The notes below the pieces were generated by a model that was not told the DNA's origin, did not search any database, and worked only from the letters and a program-made list of their open reading frames with translations. A stretch of DNA of 60,000 nt from Membranipora membranacea (lineage: Eukaryota; Bryozoa; Gymnolaemata; Cheilostomatida; Membraniporidae), in NCBI GenBank assembly GCA_914767715.1, contig OU612069.1, forward strand, positions 7,876,001 to 7,936,000, read 5' to 3'. Made by a program: the position numbers and the translations under genes. Positions 13,701 to 23,163 of the stretch are shown piece after piece (positions within the stretch are counted from its first letter, which is position 1; the number at the start of each line of letters is the position of its first letter).

Positions 13701-14030
13701 TCATATATGGTATTTATGTAGCTGATATGGGCAAGCATTGTATGCAGGAGTGTAATATCACTATAATCATGATTATTCTCGATAAGATGTTATGATACCC
13801 TTAATCACTCTCTTGCTCAGCTTTCTCATAAAAGCTCATCATGATAACATATTTTAACGTTCTCGTGATATGGGAGGGAGGGTGGGGGGGGGGGAGAGAG
13901 GTTATTATCATGACTCATAACCTCTTGAGAATTAACTTTGGTTTCTAACTCATTACAGAAGAAGCTAAACGAGAGTAACACTTCTGTGATGTCACTAAGC
14001 GCTTTTGGATGTCTCTTTGGCGAGGAGTAG
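4742..14030 (+). CDS. 704-aa coiled-coil, Ser/Gln- and Lys-rich protein; candidate IHO1 (CCDC36)-like meiotic factor
   Basis: Thirteen exons join in phase with GT/AG sites: 4742-4832, 5267-5486, 5857-6018, 6611-6650, 6909-6996, 7455-7561, 8287-8458, 8924-9128, 9521-9946, 10438-10574, 11012-11344, 13337-13398, 13959-14030 (2,115 nt with stop). The start is the first ATG of the frame. Order along the protein: SLGLSQSLFG and SQSQSQ near the N-terminus; a polar stretch; a predicted coiled coil around residues 170-235 (NLEELKLAVDKLVKI, TKLNELSEQMMLQSKM); SRSCQTSP just after it; a long, very basic disordered region; and a short C-terminal SAFGCLFGEE. From family knowledge, IHO1 has an N-terminal SQ..LFGSQ-type motif, a central coiled coil, then an SQTSP motif, and a conserved C-terminal tip that binds HORMAD1. 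The same order here is suggestive but weak. The gene model is strong; the identity is an inference. Confidence 0.6.
6047..6270. mobile_element. MITE, CTTGTC family
   Basis: Lies in the intron 6019-6610. The left end GCCTGTCTTGTCAAGCTTTG and the right end AATTTGTCAAGACAGGT are inverted relatives. An internal GTTGTCAAGCTTAGCCCC word also matches the family. No coding capacity. Confidence 0.5.
7345..7432 (+). repeat. About five copies of a 15-bp tandem repeat
   Basis: Unit close to TATCGCTGTCTATGT, with substitutions between copies, ending about 20 bp before the acceptor of the exon at 7455. It is intronic. The frame stays open through it, which makes a misleading long ORF from 7229. Confidence 0.6.
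7665..7960 (+). repeat. Dispersed repeat, copy 1
   Basis: Shares words with 42178-42400: GTTGTGTTGGATATT, TGTGCATTTCTGAATAGACC and CCAGTCTAGTT occur in the same order in both. Both copies are intronic. The element class is not recognised. Confidence 0.5.
9985..10150 (-). mobile_element. Possible tRNA-derived SINE fragment
   Basis: On the minus strand it contains a B-box-like GTGGGTTCAAG and tRNA-head-like sequence, as in better copies elsewhere in the window. It is intronic (between exons 9521-9946 and 10438-10574). The match is partial. Confidence 0.35.
10611..10650 (+). repeat. Four copies of a 10-bp tandem repeat
   Basis: ATTCTGCCAG followed by three exact ATTCTGTCAG units, starting 37 bp after a 5' splice site. 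Simple intronic repeat. Confidence 0.8.
11424..12298. mobile_element. Non-autonomous hAT-type DNA transposon, 875 bp
   Basis: The left end TAGGGGTGGAACG (11424-11436) is the inverse of the right end CGTTCCACCCCTA (12286-12298). Both ends continue with subterminal words built on GATCCGAGGTTGAAT / GACCTCGGATTCAA. The flanking 8 bp, AGGGCGTG, are identical at 11416-11423 and 12299-12306; an 8-bp target duplication is the hAT signature. The interior has no transposase frame, so it depends on an enzyme from elsewhere. It sits in the intron 11345-13336 and has jumped into a SINE. Confidence 0.85.
12299..12475 (-). mobile_element. tRNA-derived SINE, minus orientation, split by the hAT element
   Basis: On the minus strand the head has GGTTCGAATCC (a B-box), followed by the body words CTGCAGTCTACCGACCACTG and GGGAGCAACTTGGCGCC, which also occur in copies at 21560, 51655 and 58392. 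The tail continues across the hAT insertion to about 11395-11423 (GCCTTTAGGGCGTG), showing that the SINE was there first. Confidence 0.65.
13838..13914. other. Inverted repeat with a G-quadruplex motif in the loop
   Basis: TCATGATAAC near 13839 and GTTATTATCATGA near 13901 are near-inverse copies. The loop holds GGGAGGGAGGGT followed by a run of G (about 13872-13895). It is intronic, 45-120 bp upstream of the last exon of gene 2. Confidence 0.45.
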
Positions 14031-16551
14031 TCTACCGAGAGAGAAGACTGACATTTGAGACCAATAATTCAAGCATATTAAAGGCACCAGCGCTAACCTA
14101 AACTGTAGATGGCAACTTGACACTGTTACTAGATGCGGCCATCAACGACTTGTTATTTGGAAATTGTGAGACACTTCTTTGATTGAGTATAATGAATATG
14201 CGGGACAGTTTTATTCGTTTTCCTATACGTTTGTTAACCTCATTTAATATTTTGCATTTATGACAAAAAAGTTTTTGTTCATGTTTGAATCTCACCTTTC
14301 TTTTTGACAGTAATAACAAAACCATGAAGTAAACTTGAACTGTCTGATATAAATCAACAGCACACTAGAAAATATGTAGTTTAGCAAACAATCTATTGAT
14401 CAAAGATTTCAAAACAGGGTGGATAAAGCTAGCTAGCCAATCAGCTTCCTGGAGGCGCTCGAGCCTGAAATTGCTGTTCATAACATCATGCAAAAACACT
14501 ATGTCATGAGTCATTGGGTTATTGGGAATTCCAACTCCAATGTCATTAGAAATTCCTGTTGATCATTTAAGTTTTGTTTTCGTTAGAACTATACCTTGGT
14601 GCTGTTTTATTCAACTCCTCACATTTCAAGTAACAATAAACCTGCTTTGACTACCCTTATTCCTTCATTTGTCTTTCACCAACGAGCTAAGCTTGTCAAG
14701 ACATGCTAACACAGAGGTTTATAATAACGTCGATACTTTTGAAACCATTTTGGCTTTGCATTAGCAACCAAGAGTACGTACAACTGCAAAGGATTTCTCA
14801 GCCGGCAGTACATAATTTTGCATACAGGTGAGACTTACAACAAAGCATGCTAGTTCATTTATTAAATGAATTATTCTGTTTCACAGTTGGTTTTTAAGCC
14901 TAGCTGTCGTTGTAAGTTTATTGTATGTCATGTTCTTCGGCATCCTGTATCCTGCAATCCTAATATTGAGCAGATTATGGGCTCTCAAAGCAGGGGATGT
15001 CCCACGGCGATATCAGCACGTGATGATCCTATTACCTCAAAGTGATCCAATGAACTCACTTAAGACATACAACAATCCATTTATTATTTTGACATTTGAT
15101 GACATAGGGTCTCAAATCCGCAACATTTAGACTAGCCAATGTGCTGGCTCGGGTCGGTGGGTGCGGAGAAAAAGAACCAACGGCAGGTCATATGGTACTT
15201 TTAGGACTTCCGACCATGGCATTGCCTATATTTTGATAAATGGAAGTACTTTTTGGGCTGTTTAATGATCACAATTCCTGATAGAGCGCCTGCTTCGAGA
15301 ACGCCAGTTTGGACGGCAAATTTTCATCTTATGCAGACTCCCATATTCATCAATTCCTGAATGCGCCTTATGACCCAATCAGGGCAAACACATTAGCTAG
15401 ACTTGTGCACCACTTGTGAATGATGTTTCGAACCAATCATTGAATATCAATGCCAACTTGCTAATTCGAGGTCAATCAGAGCACCGCACCTAGTGATGCT
15501 TGTGCTAGGATCTTTTTAATATACTCGGTTACCAGCTTGATACAAAACTAATGAGATGGTTACCATGCCATGTTATGAATGATAGAATTTTACGCCAGAG
15601 CTCCTGTGAAAGTTTTCGCATCAACACCATAAAATAAGACACTTGATTGATAAGTCACTCTCAAACTGAATTCCCTTGCTTCTTTATGACAATATACAAG
15701 CAATGACTGATCAGTTTGTATCGCTTGCTGTTATGGTGAATGCTGAAACAGGTACCAAGCATAGGGTTTTCTAGATTTGGCCATCAAGCAATGGTCTAGT
15801 GAACTAATGATGAGATTTATGACTGCATTTCCCGTCGACCAGGGTGGGACCCTTGGTAGGGGAGTTATTCTGACAAACTAGTACCTGGTTATACAACCTG
15901 TGTCACTAACTGGGCCTCTGAGCGGGAATCAACACCTGACCCGCAAGTCTTACCTCATTGGGTTCAATTCCATTCCGGTTGTAGTTATTATAGGCGATGA
16001 ATGTGTAGTATAAATCATTTTTACAATTGTTAACCTCTGACCCCACAACCATTTTAAACCTTTATGTTCATGCTATGTATAATATTCAATAGAACATGAA
16101 TCAGTTAGTGTTTAACCCTATACAAGTCAACACGTTTATTTAAACCTCTCACTATAAGCTACAACCACAAGTGAAAATATTTCTATATCAATCACACACG
16201 TACTGCGTCAGCCCTCATTCAACATTCATAACAAACAACAAAATCATAAATGTCGGTTCTGCCGTGGAAGAAACCTCAGTTCTCAAAACTGAAACCTTGA
16301 GGATTCAAAAAACACATGCTCACAATATCTCAAGCTGGACATTGTTGTTGATGTTATGAAATGACAATATTTATTTAGATAATGCGGATATTCTCAGTCT
16401 TTACAGTGAGTCCAGGTGACAAGTGTGTGTGACCACTTTGTGACAAATAATGGCCTGAGAAAGAGCTACCATATCCTACCACAATATCTACCTCTTAATA
16501 ATATCTTCATATCATATCTAATGAATTTGAATATCATGAAGGCAATCCAAA
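14031..16551. other. Intergenic region between genes 2 and 3
   Basis: Contains the 3' untranslated part of gene 2 and a possible polyadenylation signal (14635-14640). A CTTGTCAAGACA word at 14693-14704 belongs to the foldback family seen elsewhere. A SINE-like B-box (GGGTTCAATTCC) lies near 15959. I found no reading frame here that I would defend as coding. Confidence 0.45.
14635..14640 (+). promoter_or_regulatory. Possible polyadenylation signal of gene 2
   Basis: AATAAA about 605 bp after the stop codon of gene 2. Assigned by position only. Confidence 0.35.
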
Positions 16552-17694
16552 ATGAAGGCTCATGTTTTTGTTTTTGTGAATACAACTGACCGCCCTGGTG
16601 TTGAGGATGAAGCCAAGGATGTCATTGACTCGCCTAAGTGTACAGGACTGAATGTCTACTACAAGGTTAGAACAGTTCTCAAGTTGTTTTAATGATCATG
16701 CAATGACTTCTCCCCACAATTTTTTTGTACCAGCTAATCAATTATGATAACAGATGTAAGGGTTTTCAGCTTTTGGCAAGTCTCTATATGCGTGACAGTG
16801 ACAAACAAATAAAATAGTAGTATAGATCTCTCACTTCTGAGATGGGAAGATTTTGTTGAGCTCATGGCCACCTTAAAAGAAAAGATGACTGAATTAAGAA
16901 ATGATTGTGCTTTTATGTCAATCTGCATCATTGCTCACGGATTCGGTTGACATGTTCAGGGAAGCAATGAGGGAACGCATGGAAAGATCAACGAGCTACT
17001 TGGCGCTGCTCACCTTGTACTACCCGAGTTTGTACCGCTGGTGAGAGCAAGATTACAAATATCGAACACAAAACTTGAAGTTGGATTTACCTATAGATTT
17101 GGCTGTGACAACATTTCTTGGTAGATCATGAAAGAGATATACCAATCGTTTAATGAAATCTGTAAATCTAACTAACATCAGGTACCCAAAACTTTTTCAT
17201 TGATTGTGTTTTGAAGGTATACTTGTTCCAGCTCTGTCAGAAGATATTTTTATGTACAGATGCCTAGTGCTGATTCTTCAGCTAATGATATGCCAGATGA
17301 TCAAGAGACCAGTTTATCACAGCTCTCATCCTCTTCTGATATAGAAGCTCAGATTGATGCACACTGTGGATATGCTGATGATGTAAAAGCTCGGGCTATC
17401 ATGGGTAGTGATGTTATAATTCTGCAGAGACCAAACACCATAATGTTGCATTCAACTGTCGCTGACGGTTCCTCACTCGGAGGTGAATACACAAGAGCCA
17501 TAGCCAAACAGATTATGAACAGCGTTGGTAGAACTGATATATACACCATGCATACAAGAGCTGCTGAAGAGGTGAAGATGAATCAGCAATTCCAAACTCA
17601 AACACAAACCCCAAAATATGAGTCAACAGTGACAAAAACTCTTTGCCTACCAGCGAGAATAGCAAACACCCCTCTGCTGTCATCAGTGGTCTAA
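16552..17694 (+). pseudogene. Caspase-like gene with an in-frame stop and no catalytic cysteine
   Basis: Three coding blocks fit one frame: 16552-16665, about 16861-17040, and 17260-17694 (stop at 17692-17694). The first, HVFVFVNTTDRPGVEDEAKD, resembles the opening of a caspase p20 subunit. The second has DCAFMSICIIAHGFG, matching the strand and His-Gly of the catalytic site; TGA follows at 16948-16950. The same frame then continues with HVQGSNEGTHGKINELL, as expected after a caspase HG. The third has an Asp/Ser-rich linker, then NTIMLHSTVADGSSLGGEY and QTPKYESTVTKTLCL, typical of p10. Where family members have QACxG, this reads FVPL|MPSAD, so the nucleophile is missing. The domain length (about 240 codons) is normal. 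The exact start of the second exon is uncertain: homology suggests it extends left to about 16820. It could be a pseudogene, an inactive decoy, or contain an assembly error. Confidence 0.5.
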
Positions 17695-19207
17695 GTGGAC
17701 TTTTTTCTTTGTGGGTACTCTACTCTCTGGGGTAAAAATGGTTTTGAGAATTTTCTGCAATTTCTAGATCAAATTATGCATAAATATGGATCTGAAATAG
17801 TATGATTGATATCTGGTGAAAATAGACAACTTCACACTGTTTTTGAACAGAATCCATTGGGAACTGTGCTCTAAAGGTTCCTCTATATATTTCTTTGCCG
17901 GAACTCAGTTCCAACCAGTTCCAACTCACTCAGAACACTAGATGTGATGGCACCAGCAAGTGCAAAATTTTTGTTTTTTTCAGAAGACTTCTTTCAGAGA
18001 CACACATGTTTTGCTGGGTTGTAAGCACAGGGTTGTAAATAACACAGATACATTTTTATTTTAGCAGTCCCAGGTGTTTTTTATTACTATTGTTTATCTA
18101 TCAGTTTATTGTTGGGCAGCATTTCCTGTAGTGAATTTTTTTGCCAGCAGCGTCATATTGAATACTCTCAGATTCATTCATCTTTTTTTCTGCTGAGAGA
18201 ATGAATATAAAATAATGCTTCTGATAAAAGGAAACAATATATGGATAAAAGAAAGATAACAGCCATTTAGCCCAGGGACTAGAATGACATCTATCCTAAC
18301 CTTCTTGTCTAACGCATCAATGAGTCATGGTATGGGAGAACCGTCCACTTCTGGCCAACAGATGCTCCAATATACCATTGATGGCATCGAACCAAAACCC
18401 TGCCTCCACTCCCATTAGGTTGTTGAGAACACTTAGTTTAGTGGCATTAACAGCTGAATATTTCTATACACCTATTGCAGTAAACAGGTGCTGATGTAGG
18501 GTGATCATAATAGGCCTATTTGTCTTATAAATCAAACTGAGTCACGCACACCAAATATCTGTATGGTACTTCCTGAGAGGAGAGGAAGTTTAGTGTTTAT
18601 ATAAACTAGAAATAACAGAGGCCCTAGCACTGAACCCTGATTCTGGTTAAACTCTGCTTTTTCACTATTAATTTGTGTGGTGACATGATGTTGCTTTTTT
18701 GAGCTTCGATGTGTAGCTTAGTTCGTAATTGACTTAATATTTGTTCTGATTTTGTTGTTTGAAAGGCTCACTAGCAATCTGGAAGATATTAGAAAATTCA
18801 TCTATGAAACTTTCAAAAGCTCAATATTTACTTTCTAATTCATAAATGATCACAGGCTATTTCTTTGAGAGCGCTCTTCCTATTCCTGCTATCTCCTGTA
18901 GGTCTGACAACCGCTCATGTCAAAAGGAAATCAGGAGCCCAATTGAACATTAAAATATTTCTTGGTCAGGAACAGTGTATATTGCAGATACAGTGGTTAT
19001 ATTGTTTGATATAAGAGCAACACATACGGCATCATGCTCACAGCATTACACGTTACATAAATTTGGCCTAGCTTATCATTATTGGTCGTGTTCGCTGTTG
19101 TAATTTTTTGATGATAAAATTGTGATATGATTCAAAAGTATTAGCCAGCTGGTTAGTAAATCTGATACTCGCAACATTTCTGTACTAACATATAGGGTAT
19201 GTTACAG
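17695..19207. other. Gap between the caspase-like locus and the giant gene
   Basis: About 1.5 kb without a defensible exon. The first exon(s) and signal peptide of the giant gene could lie here, but I could not identify them. No clear repeat structure was seen. Confidence 0.4.
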
Positions 19208-22200
19208 TGGATCACGTTGTTGTGTCTGGGAACAAAGATGGTCTGGTAAGTGGAACCTCTGAATTTGAAAAATTCAAGAAATTTAATGCACCTTCAAGAG
19301 TGAAGTTTAAAAGTAAACAAATAATATCAAAATCAGAATAGAACCATTCTGTTTGCCTTGTCTTCTTCTCAAATTCTCATGTTCACAAATAGGAAGCAAA
19401 CTAGCGTGAGAAGCTTGGTAATGTACATGAGCTGATGATTTCTTAAACAAAGTGAAAGTGTCCTGCCTGGGAACAAATTTGCTATTCTGTTACTGGTTTG
19501 CCAGGGAATTCATATTGATAGAATTATAACTCCAACGAATCCAAGCTCGCCTAATTTGCTCACCATTGCTGATAAACTGACACAGTCGATTTTCAGTAGG
19601 GCTTATGATGATGCGAAAGCCTTCCATGTTGCATGTTGTTACAATCACATATCTTATCCAGTGATGCTGTCGAGCAGCCCGTGTATGATAACACTGACTG
19701 CGTACCTCTGTCTCGGCTGAGGGCAGGAGACCTGGTGAACGCTTACGTAGGTGAAGCTGACTTTTCGATGCATAGTGGGCCTTGTGAGGGTAACATTCCA
19801 GCGTGAGTCTATCCAACAACATTAAAAGGTGCAAAGTGAAACATAGAAACTATTATGTCCAACAAAATTAATAAATCATAATGTTGTTATGATTTTTGGT
19901 TAATCTTGTTGTTGTTGTTGTAGTTTCGCAGCTACCAGTTGTCATTTTGTAAACAGCCACACCATCAGCAAAATCATTGAGGACTCTGATTTCCTACGCT
20001 CCATACAATGGTCTAAATTATACCTCACGAGAGCATTTTCTTAGCACTTTCCAATTCGATTCAATTTCGTTAATTACGGCAACATAGTATTGAAAAATTT
20101 CAATCTATGAGAATTGATGGTTGATGCAAAAAATTGCATACAGTAATTTGGTGGTTAACTCAAACTTTATAATTGAAAACTCCTGTTAATTCATACGAGA
20201 AAAAATGGTCCCTTCAGCCAGATATCGACGTATTCTAATGTCACTTAATTCAAACTCTGCTTAATTAGAACAGATTTTTGTGGTTTTGAGGCTTGAATTG
20301 AGTGAACTGCACTGCATATTGCAATGCCTTTATTGTAGCTCCCAAGATGAATCAAAACATAATTTACAGTGCAGATATGGAGCTGCCGACGATAACTGGG
20401 CACCCATTATGCCAAAGTTTCCCTTCTGCCTTATCGGAACCAGACTTGTTCAGTGCCAAATACTCCCTTGTTCTGGTGGGTTCTAAATAATTTTCAATAA
20501 CAAGAAGTGCTTAAAGTGATTGTGAAGCAATCAGATTTTTTGTATCACTCTATGGTTCTCAGTCTAATTTAAAAAACTGCTATGAGGGTTATTAACCGCA
20601 AGTTGCCCAGTTTCAACTGGTTTTCAAGCGGTGAGATTAGAAGGTACCAAAGAGGTACGATTTTGTAAATACTATCATTTAAAAAGGTACCTTTTTAGTA
20701 CATTCACACCTCAACTTTGAGTGAAAATGAGTTGAAGCTGGGTTATATGAACCTTATAGCAGTTCGCTTAATTAGACTGAGAACTCCAGAATGATATTAA
20801 TAACCTGATTTCCTAACAATCACTTCAACTAACACATGGTAATGACATCATAATCATAATAAGCGATGATGTATTTAGTATTCACATAAGTATGTTCACC
20901 AAGTCTGCAGCTAGCTTCATAAAAAAATAGTGCACATCTAAATGTAAAGATTGCTAGGCTCTTCAATAAAACTGAGTTTGAATATTTATATCAATAGAGG
21001 CCATAGAGGATGCTGAGAAATTTGTCGGCCGAGTAGATTTGAGTTATGGGGAGCCAGCGCATATAGAGTACTACAGATTGAACCCGCCGTCTGGAGGGCA
21101 AATATACTACACATATTATCCTGCTACCATATCATGCACAGTACAAAGGACACTACCAACTGAGACAAATTACAAGTCTGAGGTACCAAAAACATTTTCA
21201 ATGACATATCCTAATACTCACATCTATTTGTAGTCTCTATACCCTGTAACACTGTGTGAGAAAACATGATATTGCTTGTTTTTTTGTGTGTCTGGTATCA
21301 GTACGGGTTTCGGACTGGATCTGATGGAGCATTTGAGGTCGGATGCTCTTTCTATCATCACCATGATCCGCCGGGAATCAATAACGGGACCTCTCAATTG
21401 AAAGACCCATGCCTTACTCGTTACATTTAATATTTCGCTAACATATCTTAAATTCACAGTTTAAGCACAGATAATTGATTGCCTTGTTCCTATTTGTTTT
21501 GGTGTTGCTTCTAATATACTTCCTTATGGTAAAATAATAAATTAAAATAAAATAGGAAAGGAGGTGGCCTACATCATGTAAATGCTGAAGGCTGTGGGTT
21601 CTATTCCTTCTGCGGTCCACCGACTAATGGGGTTTGGTTGGCCCCCAGGTGTGCTCCGACCTGCCTGCAATCAGAGAGCAACCTGGCGTAGATATTGCGG
21701 CCTCGCCATTAAGGGAAATAATTTCGGCGCCCATGCTCTGCGATGTGGTGTGTGACAAGACATCTGATTTTTATCAACCTTTCAATCAGAGGCCCATCTG
21801 GTATACTTTAGCAAGGAGTGTATCCATACAAGCAAAAAATGATTGAATGATATGTTTTGAACATTCATTTGATGTTTATCACAACCTCTGACCTGCTCCG
21901 TTATTTGTTTTTCTCGTGATCTCACTTGCAAATGTTTTGTCATGGTTTTCAATGCGAGTAATTCTTTCCAGATTTATATCAAGCATGTGTACCTCACTAT
22001 ACAGAACCGAGATTTTGAACTAGACAAAAATGAATTGACACCAGCAGAGTATAATATTGAGATTGGATGCAAGAAAACGAAGAAAAGCTTCTCCGGCGCG
22101 TATCAAGCTGGTAAACTCATGAACTCTGTAATATGTTGATTGACGATTATACATCAGAACAACGGCATGTGCATTGCCTGTTATTGAATTATTTATAAAT

Positions 22201-23163
22201 AGTAACACTAATCATATTATCATATTATGGTGCTTAAAGAAAGCTTGAGGATTATAAATAGCAGTGTATTGTGTTCTGTTGAAAATGGGTCTACACAAAA
22301 TCATTGTTGACAAGTAAATTGATGTGCGGCATATCCATCCACAGATGCATTTGTTGAAATTCATGGTTTGTACAAGCTGAAGATTAATTTCCTAGCTATT
22401 TTTATCTTTACACGCTATTATCACAACAGCCAATACTTTCATTGGACTGATATAACGTTATGTTGTGACATGTCATGTGACAAGTCATGTGACCTGCAGG
22501 GAGTCATCAGGAAATAAGGCGCATCCATCCATTGAACTTAAGTATTACTATTACATTAATTGGTGACATTGAATGATAAACTGTGAAAGTGAAAAGGTGA
22601 TTCCCATATCAACCCAGAAGTTATCGAGTGAAACAGCTTTGAGAGAAGCAAGTTTATACTACAGTAGTTAACTTTCACATATTTTACACTGCCAGATTTG
22701 GTTGAGAAATACTTCACATGGCAATGTGACCGGACACCAAAGGGATACCAGGAGTGTGCCCTTAAGCAGTGCCTGGATGAGGAGGTGTCAAACAGCTACT
22801 ACTTTTACGACGGCAGAGCTCCTGCTGGCAAACATAAATACACAGAAACTGTGAGGTGAGTTATAATCTGGGTAGTCTTTAAATTAGAATGAGCAATGCA
22901 TTACAAAAGCAAATTATCGCTATGAGATCGCACAAGATTATGGCTCACTTGGTTTCAATTAGACAAACTTGTTTCTGGATCACTCACTGAGAAGTTATAT
23001 AGTTCCATTAATAAGTGAGAAATCTAAGAGCGACACCCTAGCAGGTCTCACACTCTCAGTGAGGGAGCAATCAGATTGCGATTTCAACTCTTTTTAATTG
23101 AAAGACGCAGAGTCATTAGTATCCACCATGCAGTCATCGAAGGAGAACTTATTTATCAGACAG
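19208..23163 (+). CDS. Giant gene part 1: N-terminal region exons
   Basis: Exons 19208-19245, 19505-19802, 20339-20475, 20998-21182, 21302-21337, 21972-22110, 22696-22855 and 23111-23163. Characteristic peptides are [73 protein letters not shown] and [20 protein letters not shown]. Tyr-rich beta-type sequence with scattered Cys suggests an extracellular domain that I cannot name. Within 19505-19802 the frame changes by one base between 19596 and 19662. Either this is one exon with a missing base, or the first two pieces are not linked as drawn, so they are the least certain. The last exon ([17 protein letters not shown]) joins across the retrotransposon-bearing intron to 32534 in phase. Confidence 0.55.

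Noticed and set aside
14921-15130. 69-residue frame with a hydrophobic start
   Set aside because: No splice context, neighbours or recognisable motif. It is within expectation for random AT-rich DNA.
17349-17549. Minus-strand frame opposite the caspase p10 block
   Set aside because: Shadow of the plus-strand frame, which has family-like motifs.
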